In this document: positions 22,598 to 30,968 of the stretch, piece after piece | Layout: every line of letters starts with the position of its first letter | How positions within the stretch are numbered: position 1 is the first letter of the stretch | Assembly (NCBI RefSeq): GCF_000720475.1 | Contig: NZ_JOAP01000065.1 | Location: forward strand, 1 to 35,071 | Direction of reading: 5' to 3' | Length of the DNA: 35,071 nucleotides | Origin: Streptomyces aureocirculatus | GTDB taxonomy: Bacteria; Actinomycetota; Actinomycetes; Streptomycetales; Streptomycetaceae | Translations under genes and position numbers: made by a program | Notes under the pieces: model-generated | Seen by the model: only the letters and a program-made list of their open reading frames with translations | Told to the model about the DNA's origin: nothing | Databases searched by the model: none

Positions 22598-23041
22598 ATG
22601 AGCACACCGGACACCGACGGATTCCTTGCCGAGCAGTTGCTGCGGCTCACCCGTCGGCTGCACCGCATCCAGAAGCGCCATCTGGAGCCCATCGGGATCA
22701 CACCGGCGCAGTCCCGCCTTTTGCGCACCCTGTCGTACTACGACACTCCGCCGCGCATGGCCGACCTCGCGCAGCGCCTCGAGGTCGTCCCGCGTGCTGT
22801 GACCAGCCTGGTCGACGGCCTGGAGGGGGCGGCCATGGTGCGCCGCGTGCCCGACCCCACCAACCGCCGCGTCATCCGCATAGAGCTGACTGAGGGCGGG
22901 CGCGAGGCCCTCGGAAAGCTGCACGGCGCGCGCCGGGCCGCGGCGGAGGACATCCTGGCCCCGTTGGACACGGCGCAGCGCGCGCAGTTGGGCGGCCTGC
23001 TCGACGCCCTGTTCGACGCGCCGGATCAGCCACACTGCTGA
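22598..23041 (+). CDS. MarR-family transcriptional regulator
   Basis: A 147-residue winged-helix dimer-type repressor. Helix 1 region EQLLRLTRRLHRIQKRHL, recognition region RMADLAQRLEVVPRAVTSLVDGLEGAAMVRRVPDPTNRRVIRIELTEGG with the wing Arg-Arg pair, and a C-terminal dimer helix. It is divergent from the ABC exporter with a palindromic operator between them, the usual arrangement for a ligand-released repressor of an efflux pump. GAGG lies 18 nt upstream of ATG 22598, too far for a good ribosome site, so translation start is slightly uncertain. It ends 82 nt before the next gene. Confidence 0.88.
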   Translation: MSTPDTDGFLAEQLLRLTRRLHRIQKRHLEPIGITPAQSRLLRTLSYYDTPPRMADLAQRLEVVPRAVTSLVDGLEGAAMVRRVPDPTNRRVIRIELTEGGREALGKLHGARRAAAEDILAPLDTAQRAQLGGLLDALFDAPDQPHC

Positions 23042-23123
23042 GTGGGCGTCAAGGTGCCGCTCCCGAGCCGCCCCGACCCGCCGCCGTCCCTGCCGTCCCC
23101 GCCGACCCCGCCGAGGAGAGGCC

Positions 23124-26100
23124 ATGCCCGTGCTGGAGCCCGACCCCGACGCACTGCGCCCCGCCACGGACGGCCGAGCCCCGTCCTCCGACCGGGTCCC
23201 TGACGACCGGGCCGACGGCACGCCCGGACCGCTGCGCGACGAACTGACCGCGATCCTCGGCCCAGGCAAGGTCCTGAGCAAGGTGTCCGACCTGGTCCGG
23301 TACGCGTCGGACGCGAGCCCCTACCGCTTCGTGCCCCAGGTCGTGGTCGTCGCCGAGGACATCGACGACGTGTCGGCCGTCCTGTCGTACGCACACGGCA
23401 AGGGCCGCGAGGTCGTCTTCCGCGCCGCAGGAACCTCGCTGAACGGTCAGGCGCAGGGCGAGGACATCCTCGTCGACGTACGCAAGCACTGGTCGGGCAT
23501 CGAGGTGCTCGACGGGCCCCAGGACGCCAGCGGCACGGAGGGCACAGCGGACCCGCAGGGCGCAGTGGGCACGGTGGGCACAGCAGGCGCAGAAGGCACA
23601 GCGGGCACGGTGGGCACAGCGGGCGCACAGGGCGCGGGCGGCTCCGTGCGTGCGCGGATCAGGCCCGGCACGACGATCGTGCGCGCCAACGCCACCCTCG
23701 CCCGGCACGGCCGCGTCCTCGGTCCCGACCCGGCGAGCGCGATCGCCTGCACCGTCGGGGGCGTCGTGGCGAACAACGCCTCCGGCATGACGGCGGGCAC
23801 CACCCGCAACTCCTACCGCACGGTCGCGTCCCTGACCTTCGTGCTGCCCTCCGGCACGGTCGTGGACACGGCGGACCCGGACGCCGACGACCTGCTCGCG
23901 CACGCCGAACCCGCCCTGTGCGCGGGCCTCCTGGAGATCAAGCGCGAGATCGAGGCGGACCCGGAGCTCACCGCCCGTATCCGCGCGAAGCACGAGATCA
24001 AGAACACCAACGGCTACCGCCTGGACGCGTTCCTCGACGGCGCGACGCCGGTGCGGATCCTGCGCGGCCTCATGGTCGGCTCCGAGGGCACGTTCGGTTT
24101 CATCTCCGAAGTCGTCTTCGACACCCTTCCGCTGGACCGGCGGGTCTCCACCGCCCTGCTGTTCTTCCCCTCCCTGCCCGCCGCCGCGGCCGCCGTGCCG
24201 CGGTTCAACGAGGCGGGCGCGCTCGCGGTGGAGCTGATGGACGGCAACACCCTGCGCGCGTCGGTCAGCGTCCGGGGCGTCCCGGCCGACTGGGCGCGGC
24301 TGCCGAAGGACACGGCAGCGCTCCTGGTGGAGTTCCGCGCACCGGACGAGGCCCGCCAGCGGGCCTACGAGGCGGCGGCCGCCGAGGTACTCGACGGCCT
24401 CTCCCTCGTGGCGCCCGTGGCCTCCGTGACCAATGAGTTCACCCGTGACCCGAAGACGATCACGGGCTACTGGACGGCCCGCAAGGCGTTCGTGGCGGCC
24501 GTCGGCGGCTCGCGCCCTGCGGGGACGACGCTGATCACCGAGGACTTCGCCGTGCCCCCGGCGCGCCTCGCGGAGGCCTGCGAGGCGCTCCTCGAACTCC
24601 AGACGCGGCACGGCTTCGACACCGCCGTGGCCGGGCACGCGGCGCACGGGAACCTGCACTTCCTGCTGGCCTTCGACGCGGGCCTGCGCACCGACGTGGA
24701 CCGGTACGCCGCGTTCATGGACGAGTTCTGCCGTCTGACCGTCGAGCGCTTCGACGGCTCGCTGAAGGCGGAGCACGCGACGGGCCGCAACATCGCGCCG
24801 TTCCTCGAACTCGAATGGGGACCGAAGGCGACGGCGCTGATGTGGCGCACGAAGCAGGTCATCGACCCGGACGGCGTGCTCGCGCCGCGCATCGTCCTCG
24901 ACCGTGATCCGCGGGCCCATCTGCGCGGCCTCAAGACGATCCCGAAGGTCGAGCCGATCGCGGACCCGTGCATCGAGTGCGGCTTCTGCGAACCGACGTG
25001 CCCCAGCGAGGACCTGACGACCACCCCGCGCCAACGCATCGTGCTGCGCCGCGAGATGATGCGCCAGGCGCCCGGTTCGCCGGTCGAGGACGGTCTCGTC
25101 GACGCGTACGGGTACGACGCCGTGGACACCTGCGCGGGCGACTCCACCTGCAAGCTCGCCTGTCCCGTCGGTATCGACACCGGCGCTCTGATGAAGGACT
25201 TCCGGCAGGCCAGGCACTCCCGGCGGGAGGAGCGGGTGGCCGCGCTGACCGCCCGGCACTTCGGGGCGGTCGAGGCTTGTGCGCGGCTCGCGGTGGCCGC
25301 GGCGGACAAGCTGGGCACTCTTCTCGGCGGTGGCCGTGGCCACCGTCCCGGTTACCACGGCCGTGGCGACCGCGGCGACCGCGTACTGACCGCCGTCACC
25401 CGCGCCGCCCGCAAGGCCGTGCGTCCCGACCTGGTCCCGGAGTGGCTGCCGGAGGTCCCGGGGCCCGCCTCCGCCGCGCTCCCGCACACCGCCCGCGTCG
25501 GCGCGTCCGCCGTCTACTACCCGGCGTGCGTGAACCGCATCTTCGCCAGCCCCGGCGACGTCTCCCTCGCCCAGGCCGTCGTCGCGGTCTCGGCCCGCGC
25601 CGGGAAACCGGTGTGGATCCCGGACGACGTGGCGGGCACGTGCTGCGCCACGATCTGGCACTCCAAGGGGTACGAGACCGGCAACGCGCTGATGGCGAAC
25701 CGTATCGTCGAGGCCGCCTGGGGCTGGACCGCGGGCGGTGCGCTGCCCCTGGTCGTGGACGCGTCGTCCTGCGCGCTCGGCATCGCCCACGAGGTCGTGC
25801 CGTACCTCACCGCCGACAACCGCAGGCTGCACCAGGAGCTGACGGTCGTCGACTCGGTGGTGTGGGCCGCCGACGATCTGCTGCCCCACCTCACACCGCA
25901 CCGCCGCGTCGGCTCCGCGGTCCTCCACCCCACCTGCTCCATGCGTCACTTGGGCGACGAGGCGCATCTGCTCGCCGTCGCCGAGGCCTGCGCGGACGAG
26001 GTCGTGGTGCCCGACGACTCCGGCTGCTGCGCGTTCGCCGGCGACCGCGGGATGCTGCACGAGGAGCTCACCCGGTCCGCGACCCGCAAGGAGGCCGCGG

Positions 26101-26246
26101 AGGTGACGTCCCGTACGTACGACGCGTATCTGTCGGCGAACCGGATGTGCGAGGTGGGGATGGACCATGCGACGGGGCGGCGCTACCGGTCCGTGCTGAT
26201 GGAGTTGGAACGGGCCACGCGGCCCGGGGGCGCCGGACGGAAGTGA
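23124..26246 (+). CDS. FAD-linked and 4Fe-4S 2-hydroxyacid dehydrogenase (D-lactate/YdiJ type)
   Basis: A 1040-residue fusion of a GlcD-like flavoprotein and a GlcF-like iron-sulfur protein, probably oxidising D-lactate or D-2-hydroxyglutarate into the respiratory chain at the inner membrane face. The FAD (PCMH) domain covers about 60-280, with RAAGTSLNGQ and GGVVANNASGM. The C-terminal FAD-oxidase part includes GHAAHGNLHFLLAFD and EHATGRNI. The Fe-S clusters are CIECGFCEPTCPSE near 616 and CAGDSTCKLACPVG near 670. Two CCG-type motifs, GTCCATIWHSKG and GCCAFAGDRGM, follow. Residues 137-173 are a Gly/Thr/Ala repeat insert. GGAGAGG precedes ATG 23124. The exact substrate cannot be told from sequence alone. 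Confidence 0.88.
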   Translation: MPVLEPDPDALRPATDGRAPSSDRVPDDRADGTPGPLRDELTAILGPGKVLSKVSDLVRYASDASPYRFVPQVVVVAEDIDDVSAVLSYAHGKGREVVFRAAGTSLNGQAQGEDILVDVRKHWSGIEVLDGPQDASGTEGTADPQGAVGTVGTAGAEGTAGTVGTAGAQGAGGSVRARIRPGTTIVRANATLARHGRVLGPDPASAIACTVGGVVANNASGMTAGTTRNSYRTVASLTFVLPSGTVVDTADPDADDLLAHAEPALCAGLLEIKREIEADPELTARIRAKHEIKNTNGYRLDAFLDGATPVRILRGLMVGSEGTFGFISEVVFDTLPLDRRVSTALLFFPSLPAAAAAVPRFNEAGALAVELMDGNTLRASVSVRGVPADWARLPKDTAALLVEFRAPDEARQRAYEAAAAEVLDGLSLVAPVASVTNEFTRDPKTITGYWTARKAFVAAVGGSRPAGTTLITEDFAVPPARLAEACEALLELQTRHGFDTAVAGHAAHGNLHFLLAFDAGLRTDVDRYAAFMDEFCRLTVERFDGSLKAEHATGRNIAPFLELEWGPKATALMWRTKQVIDPDGVLAPRIVLDRDPRAHLRGLKTIPKVEPIADPCIECGFCEPTCPSEDLTTTPRQRIVLRREMMRQAPGSPVEDGLVDAYGYDAVDTCAGDSTCKLACPVGIDTGALMKDFRQARHSRREERVAALTARHFGAVEACARLAVAAADKLGTLLGGGRGHRPGYHGRGDRGDRVLTAVTRAARKAVRPDLVPEWLPEVPGPASAALPHTARVGASAVYYPACVNRIFASPGDVSLAQAVVAVSARAGKPVWIPDDVAGTCCATIWHSKGYETGNALMANRIVEAAWGWTAGGALPLVVDASSCALGIAHEVVPYLTADNRRLHQELTVVDSVVWAADDLLPHLTPHRRVGSAVLHPTCSMRHLGDEAHLLAVAEACADEVVVPDDSGCCAFAGDRGMLHEELTRSATRKEAAEVTSRTYDAYLSANRMCEVGMDHATGRRYRSVLMELERATRPGGAGRK
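23532..23642. repeat. In-frame Gly-Thr-Ala repeat in the FAD domain
   Basis: Thirty-seven codons made of 9-bp steps such as GGCACAGCG and GGCACGGTG, giving GTVGTAGAEGTA followed by a near copy 36 bp later. It sits in a loop between KHWSGIEVLDG and VRARIRPGTT, which are adjacent in a typical family member. Confidence 0.9.
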
Positions 26247-26411
26247 GCGCCCGAGGCACCCCCGGTCCTTTCACCCCGCACGGAGGGGGGCGGCACCGCA
26301 CCACCTGGCGAAAAGTCCAACCCCCCGGCCACTTCGACCCCTTGCGCCCTTCTCGCACCGCCATCAGGGTGTCTTCCGCCCACAGATAGGCACCGCGATG
26401 ACGGAGGTCCG

Positions 26412-27872
26412 ATGCACGACGAGAACGCGACACCGGCGCCCGAAGAGTCCACCGACGAGTCCACCGACGGTCACTCACGGCGTACGGTCCTCCGCACGGC
26501 CGGACTTGCCGGGGCGGGCCTCGGCCTGGGTGCCCTGGGCTCCGGCACCGCCCACGCGGACGCCTCCGCCGACGCTCCGGCGGGAGCAGCGGCGACCGCG
26601 GCCGAGGCCCCGGCCGCCAAGGGCAGGACGATGATCGGCGTACCGTTCCAGGCCCGCTCCACGGTGCGCGTCGGCATCGTCGGCCTCGGCAACCGCGGCG
26701 GCAGCATGATCGACCTGTTCCTCGCGCAGCCGGGCGTACGCGTCGTCGCACTGTGCGACCCGGTCAAGGACAAGGTGGCGAAGGCCTCGAAGAAGGTCGT
26801 CGCCGCCGGGCAGCCCGCCCCCGCGGCGTACACCAACGGCGATCACGACTACGAGAAGCTGTGCCGCCGCGGGGACATCGACTTCGTGTACGTGGCGACG
26901 CCCTGGGACACGCACTTCGCCATGGCGAGGACGGCAATGCTGAACGGCAAGCACGTCGGCGTGGAGTGCCCCCTCGCCATGCGCCTCGACGAGCTGTGGC
27001 AGCTCGTCGACCTGTCCGAGCGCACCCGCAGACACTGTATGCAGTTGGAGAACTGCTGCTACGGCAAGAACGAGATGCGGGTCCTGCGGATGGCACACGC
27101 GGGCAAGTTCGGTGACCTGCTGCACGGCGCGGGCGCCTACAACCACGACCTGCGCGGCCTGATGTTCGACCCGAAGTACTACGAGGGTCCGTGGCGGCGG
27201 CTGTGGCACACACGGCTGCGCGGCGACCTCTACCCGAATCACGGCTTCGGCCCCGTCGCCAACTACATGGACATCAACCGCGGCGACCGAGCGACTCACA
27301 TCTCCAGCTTCGGCACCCCCTCGCTCGGCCTCGCCGAGTACCGCGAGGAGCACATGCCGCCCGGCGACCCGAGCTGGAAGGAGACGTACATCAAGAGTGA
27401 CCGCACCATCAGCCTCATACAGACCGCCAAGGGCCGGGTGATCCGCCTGGAGCACGACGTCTCCACGCCGCACCCCTACAGCCGCATCAACAGCCTCGGC
27501 GGCACCAGGGGCGTCTTCGAGGACTACCCGGAGCGCATCTACATCGAACCCGACCACACGGACGACGAGTGGGGCGACTTCGGCAGTTACGCCGCCGAGT
27601 TCGACCACTGGCTGTGGAAGGAGCACGCCAACCCGCCCGGCGGGCACGGCGGCATGGACTACCTCATGGTGTTCCGCCTGATGCAGTGCATGCGGCTCGG
27701 GCTCGTACCGGACTTCGACGTGTACGACGCGGCCACCTGGACGGCGCCGGTGCCGCTCAGCCACGCCTCGATCAAGGCCAAGGGCGCGCCGCAGGCGATC
27801 CCGGACTTCACCCGCGGCCTGTGGAAGAAGGCACGGTCCGGCATGGACTCCGAGAAGCCGAAGGAGTCCTGA
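26412..27872 (+). CDS. Tat-exported Gfo/Idh/MocA oxidoreductase, GH109-like
   Basis: A 486-residue protein with a twin-arginine signal (SRRTVLR at 22-28, then a Gly/Ala/Leu stretch, AHA near 49-51). The NAD-binding fold [19 protein letters not shown] begins near residue 85. Segments [39 protein letters not shown] and [21 protein letters not shown] match the pattern of glycoside hydrolase family 109, whose characterised member is an NAD-dependent alpha-N-acetylgalactosaminidase. Export with NAD fits Tat, which moves folded proteins with cofactor. Substrate is unproven. GGAGG lies 4 nt before ATG 26412. It is 165 nt downstream of the dehydrogenase, likely a separate transcript, and ends at a strong terminator. 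Confidence 0.85.
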   Translation: MHDENATPAPEESTDESTDGHSRRTVLRTAGLAGAGLGLGALGSGTAHADASADAPAGAAATAAEAPAAKGRTMIGVPFQARSTVRVGIVGLGNRGGSMIDLFLAQPGVRVVALCDPVKDKVAKASKKVVAAGQPAPAAYTNGDHDYEKLCRRGDIDFVYVATPWDTHFAMARTAMLNGKHVGVECPLAMRLDELWQLVDLSERTRRHCMQLENCCYGKNEMRVLRMAHAGKFGDLLHGAGAYNHDLRGLMFDPKYYEGPWRRLWHTRLRGDLYPNHGFGPVANYMDINRGDRATHISSFGTPSLGLAEYREEHMPPGDPSWKETYIKSDRTISLIQTAKGRVIRLEHDVSTPHPYSRINSLGGTRGVFEDYPERIYIEPDHTDDEWGDFGSYAAEFDHWLWKEHANPPGGHGGMDYLMVFRLMQCMRLGLVPDFDVYDAATWTAPVPLSHASIKAKGAPQAIPDFTRGLWKKARSGMDSEKPKES

Positions 27873-27878
27873 GCGCAC

Positions 27879-27924
27879 GGGGGTGGGCCGCTCGGGGACG
27901 GCCCCGCCACCGGGGCCCACCCCC
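27879..27924. terminator. Bidirectional terminator between convergent genes
   Basis: GGGGGTGGGCC (27879-27889) pairs perfectly with GGCCCACCCCC (27914-27924). An inner stem CGGGG/CCCCG occupies 27893-27906. It sits between the stops of the GH109-like gene (27872) and the L,D-transpeptidase gene (27934). Confidence 0.85.
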
Positions 27925-27933
27925 CCCCTCAGC

Positions 27934-28704
27934 TCAGTCCCGCAGGGCCGCCTTGTCGCCCATCACCACGACCGGGTGCTGCTTCGGGTCGAGCGTGCGC
28001 AGCAGATACCGCATGCCGGACTTCGGCAGGCTCACGCACCCGGACGTGCCGCTGCCGTGGTCCATGTGCAGCCAGATGCTGCCGCCCTTGGCCTGGCCCT
28101 GCGGGCGCGTGGGGTCGTTGGGCGGGGTGCCCTTGACGCGGTTGTAGTCGATGGCGATGACGTGGTCGAAGTCGTGCCAGTGCGTCTTCGGCCAGTAGTG
28201 CGGGGCCTGGAACGCCGCCGACTCGGTGTACGGGAGGCCGGAGCCGTGGGAGGGGTCGGGGTCGGCGAGGACACCGCCCGCGTCGCTGAGCGTGAACACG
28301 CCCACCGGGCTGCGCTTGTCGTTCTCACGGTGGTCGAGCGTCCAGCCCTTCTTGCCGTTGTGGGCGGGCCAGCTTCGCTCCTTCTTCCAGGTGGCGTCTC
28401 CCCCTCCCCCGCCTGCGGCGGCTCTCGTATAAAGAACGACCGTCGCGTCCGCCAGGTTCCTGCTCCGGCCGTAGACGGCCACCACCTGGCGGGAGTTGCG
28501 GGGAATCCGCGACTGGAGACGGTCGCCGACATCCGGGATGCGCCGGAGATCGGTGGTACGCCCGTCCGTACCACCCGGTGCGCCCCGCTTGCCGTCCTTG
28601 CGTCCGTCACCGTCGTCGCTCGTCCCGCAAGAGGTCAGGGACGTCAGCAGGACAGAGCAGACCGCTGCCGCGGCCGCCGTTCGCACCACACCGGCTATAC
28701 GCAT
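27934..28704 (-). CDS. L,D-transpeptidase-family (YkuD) lipoprotein
   Basis: A 256-residue predicted lipoprotein: MRIAGVVRTAAAAAVCSVLL, then lipobox LTSC near residues 25-28 and a charged linker. The catalytic domain ends with HMDHGSGTSGCVSLPKSGM, in which Cys223 is the expected nucleophile and His213 or His216 its partner; SPVGVFTLSDAGG and DHVIAIDYN are further typical blocks. Such proteins make or edit 3-3 peptidoglycan cross-links outside the membrane, though this subgroup with SGC in place of SHGC is less well characterised. ATG 28704 has GGAG just upstream; ATG 28713 is an alternative and the open frame continues to 28836. A shared terminator lies at its end. It is divergent from the heterodimeric exporter. 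Confidence 0.85.
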   Translation of the reverse strand: MRIAGVVRTAAAAAVCSVLLTSLTSCGTSDDGDGRKDGKRGAPGGTDGRTTDLRRIPDVGDRLQSRIPRNSRQVVAVYGRSRNLADATVVLYTRAAAGGGGGDATWKKERSWPAHNGKKGWTLDHRENDKRSPVGVFTLSDAGGVLADPDPSHGSGLPYTESAAFQAPHYWPKTHWHDFDHVIAIDYNRVKGTPPNDPTRPQGQAKGGSIWLHMDHGSGTSGCVSLPKSGMRYLLRTLDPKQHPVVVMGDKAALRD

Positions 28705-28883
28705 GCGCTCCATGGTCGCACCGGGCCACGGACGCGACGGGCCGTGGGCCGCACACCGCCCCGGGGAATGGCCGACTCTTTGCCCGGCACCGGAAAATCG
28801 TTTGCTTCGAGCCACCGTACGAGGCGAACCTTTCACGGTTTGTTACCGCAACCCGTTCATTCCGCTCCGTCCGCTGGGACATC
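28705..28883. promoter_or_regulatory. Divergent region between L,D-transpeptidase and exporter genes
   Basis: This 179-nt gap carries promoters for both directions. It is AT-richer than its surroundings around 28790-28860 (AAAATCGTTTGCTTC, TTTCACGGTTTGTTACC), but no hexamer pair with proper spacing stands out. A GGGA site lies before ATG 28884. Confidence 0.3.
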
Positions 28884-30968
28884 ATGCACATTCGCGATCT
28901 TCCGTACGCCGATCCGGGCGAGCCCGACACCCGGTCCGGCCCCCGCTTCCTGCTCTGGCTCGGCCGCAACCAGCTCGGCGGCCAGCTCAGGTCGCTGAGC
29001 TGGGGACTGCTGCACTTCCTCGGCATCGCGGCACTGCCGTACACGGTGGGGCTCGCGGTGCAGGCCGTCGTCGACGGTTCGGGCACCCGGCTCGCCGTCT
29101 CCGGCGGTGTGATCCTGCTGGCCGGTGTCGCCGTCGCGCTCGGCGACACCATGCTGCACCGCACCGCGGTCACCAACTGGATCACCGCGGCCGCCCGCAC
29201 CCAGCAGTTGCTCGCCCGCAAGACCGCGGTCCTCGGCGCCGCGCTCACCCGGCGGGTCGCCGCGGGTGAGGTGGTGGCCGTGTCCACCGCCGACGTCGAG
29301 AAGATCGGCTGGTTCGTGGAGGCGCTGTCCCGGTTCGCGGCGGCCGCCCTCACGGTGCTCGCGGTCTGCGTCGGTCTCCTTGTGTACCAGCCCGCGCTCG
29401 GCGTGATCGTCGCCATCGGCGTCCCGGTCCTGCCCCTCGCCGTCCTGCCGCTCCTTCCCCGCGCCACTCGCCGCGCCGACGTTCAGCGCGAGAAGGCCGG
29501 GCGCGCCACCGAGCTGGCCTCGGACACCGTCGCCGGGCTGCGGGTGCTGCGCGGCATCGGCGGCGAGGACCTGTTCCTCGACCGCTACCGGCGTGCCTCG
29601 CAGGAGGTACGGACGGCCGCGGTGCGCAGCGCCCGCATGTGGGCGGTGATCTCGGCCACGCAAGTACTCCTTCCTGGGCTGCTGTTGGTCGCGCTCGTCT
29701 GGTACGGGGTGCACCTCGCCGGCGAGGGCCGGATAACGGTGGGCGAACTGGTCACCGTCTACAGCGCCGTGATGCTGCTCAACTACCCGCTACGGCACTT
29801 CGAGGAGATCGCGATGGCGTACTCCTTCTCGCGCCCCTCGGCGAAGCGGGCGGCACGCGTCCTCTCGCTGGAACGGACGCTGGAAACGACACCGGAGCGG
29901 AGACCGGAACCGACGTCGGGGCGGAAGCCGGAACCCACGTCGGGGCGGAAGCCGGAACGGACATTGGAGCGGGTCCCGGGACGGACCTCGAAGCGGATCC
30001 CGGAACAGGCATCGGCGCGGGCGCCGGCACAGGCATCGGCCCGGATGTCCGAGCGGGCGCTTGCTCGGGCCGACGGCTCGCCCTCGGGCGGTACGCAGGA
30101 CGAGCCCGCCGTGCCTGCCGGCGACCTCCAAGACCCGGCCACCGGTCTGCTCGCCCCGGCGGGACGCCTCACCGCCGTGGTGTGCGGCGACCCGGACGCG
30201 GCCGGCCGCCTCGCCGAACGTCTCGGCGGGCACCCCGCGTTCGAGGAAGCGGCGGGTCTGCCCTCCGTCCGCCTCGGCGGCGTACCGCTGGACGACCTGC
30301 CGCTCGACATCGCGCGTACCGCCGTCCTCGTCCAGGACAAGGACCCGGTCCTGCTGTCCGGAACCCTGCGCGCCCTGCTCGACGTACCGGCGTCCGGAGC
30401 CGTGAGTCCGCAGCGGGCCCTGGCCGCCGCGCAGTGCGGCGACGTGCTCGACGCCCTCGTCCAGGGATCGGTCGGGGACGACCCCATGGACGCACGCCTC
30501 ACCGAGCGCGGACGTTCCCTCTCCGGCGGCCAGCGCCAGCGCCTCGCGCTCGCCCGGTCCCTTGTCACCGACCCCGAGGCCCTGGTGCTCGACGAGCCGA
30601 CCTCCGCCGTCGATTCCCACACCGAGGCACGGATCGCCGACGGTCTGCGCGAACTGCGGGCCGGCCGCACCACCGTGGTGCTCACCTCGTCGCCGCTGCT
30701 CCTGGACCGCGCCGACCGCGTCGTGTTCCTGCACGACGGCGAGGTCACAGCGGTCGGCGAACACCGCGAACTGATCGTCACCGAACCCCGGTACCGGGCC
30801 GTCGTGACGCGCGAGACGGACCAGGAGGCGGCGACGCCCGCGGCGGCAGCGGCCGCAGGGCCGCCCGCGGAAGTCGCGAGACCGTCCGAGCACGACGACG
30901 ACCCGCGCAAGGTGCGTGTACCGGACATCGCACCCGACATCCACACCGATATCGAGGAGTCCGCATGA
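28884..30968 (+). CDS. ABC exporter subunit 1, degenerate Walker A, intact signature
   Basis: A 694-residue fused membrane/ATPase protein that pairs with the next gene. Membrane segments occupy about residues 30-310. Residues about 330-400 are an 8-residue-periodic basic linker. In the ATPase domain the Walker A loop is replaced by VVCGDPDAAGRLAERL (near 432), without the Gly-Lys-Ser/Thr core. The signature LSGGQRQRLALARSL (near 545) and Walker B ALVLDEPTSAVD are intact. The H-loop His is Ser (LTSSPLLL, near 602). This subunit should therefore give the signature but not bind ATP productively by its own P-loop. ATG 28884 gives an N-terminus MHIRDLPYADPGEPD. The stop overlaps the next start (ATGA). 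The substrate is unknown. Confidence 0.85.
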   Translation: MHIRDLPYADPGEPDTRSGPRFLLWLGRNQLGGQLRSLSWGLLHFLGIAALPYTVGLAVQAVVDGSGTRLAVSGGVILLAGVAVALGDTMLHRTAVTNWITAAARTQQLLARKTAVLGAALTRRVAAGEVVAVSTADVEKIGWFVEALSRFAAAALTVLAVCVGLLVYQPALGVIVAIGVPVLPLAVLPLLPRATRRADVQREKAGRATELASDTVAGLRVLRGIGGEDLFLDRYRRASQEVRTAAVRSARMWAVISATQVLLPGLLLVALVWYGVHLAGEGRITVGELVTVYSAVMLLNYPLRHFEEIAMAYSFSRPSAKRAARVLSLERTLETTPERRPEPTSGRKPEPTSGRKPERTLERVPGRTSKRIPEQASARAPAQASARMSERALARADGSPSGGTQDEPAVPAGDLQDPATGLLAPAGRLTAVVCGDPDAAGRLAERLGGHPAFEEAAGLPSVRLGGVPLDDLPLDIARTAVLVQDKDPVLLSGTLRALLDVPASGAVSPQRALAAAQCGDVLDALVQGSVGDDPMDARLTERGRSLSGGQRQRLALARSLVTDPEALVLDEPTSAVDSHTEARIADGLRELRAGRTTVVLTSSPLLLDRADRVVFLHDGEVTAVGEHRELIVTEPRYRAVVTRETDQEAATPAAAAAAGPPAEVARPSEHDDDPRKVRVPDIAPDIHTDIEESA
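29897..30064. repeat. In-frame 24-bp tandem repeat in exporter subunit 1 linker
   Basis: About seven diverged units of 24 bp, beginning GCGGAAGCCGGAACC or similar. They encode steps such as RKPEPTSG, RKPERTLE, RVPGRTSK, RIPEQASA and RAPAQASA. The array lies between the membrane and ATPase domains. Confidence 0.88.

Noticed and set aside
23049..26168. Long minus-strand open frame opposite the FAD/Fe-S dehydrogenase
   Set aside because: The plus-strand frame contains all FAD and Fe-S motifs; the antisense frame is a codon-bias shadow rich in Arg, Gly and Val.
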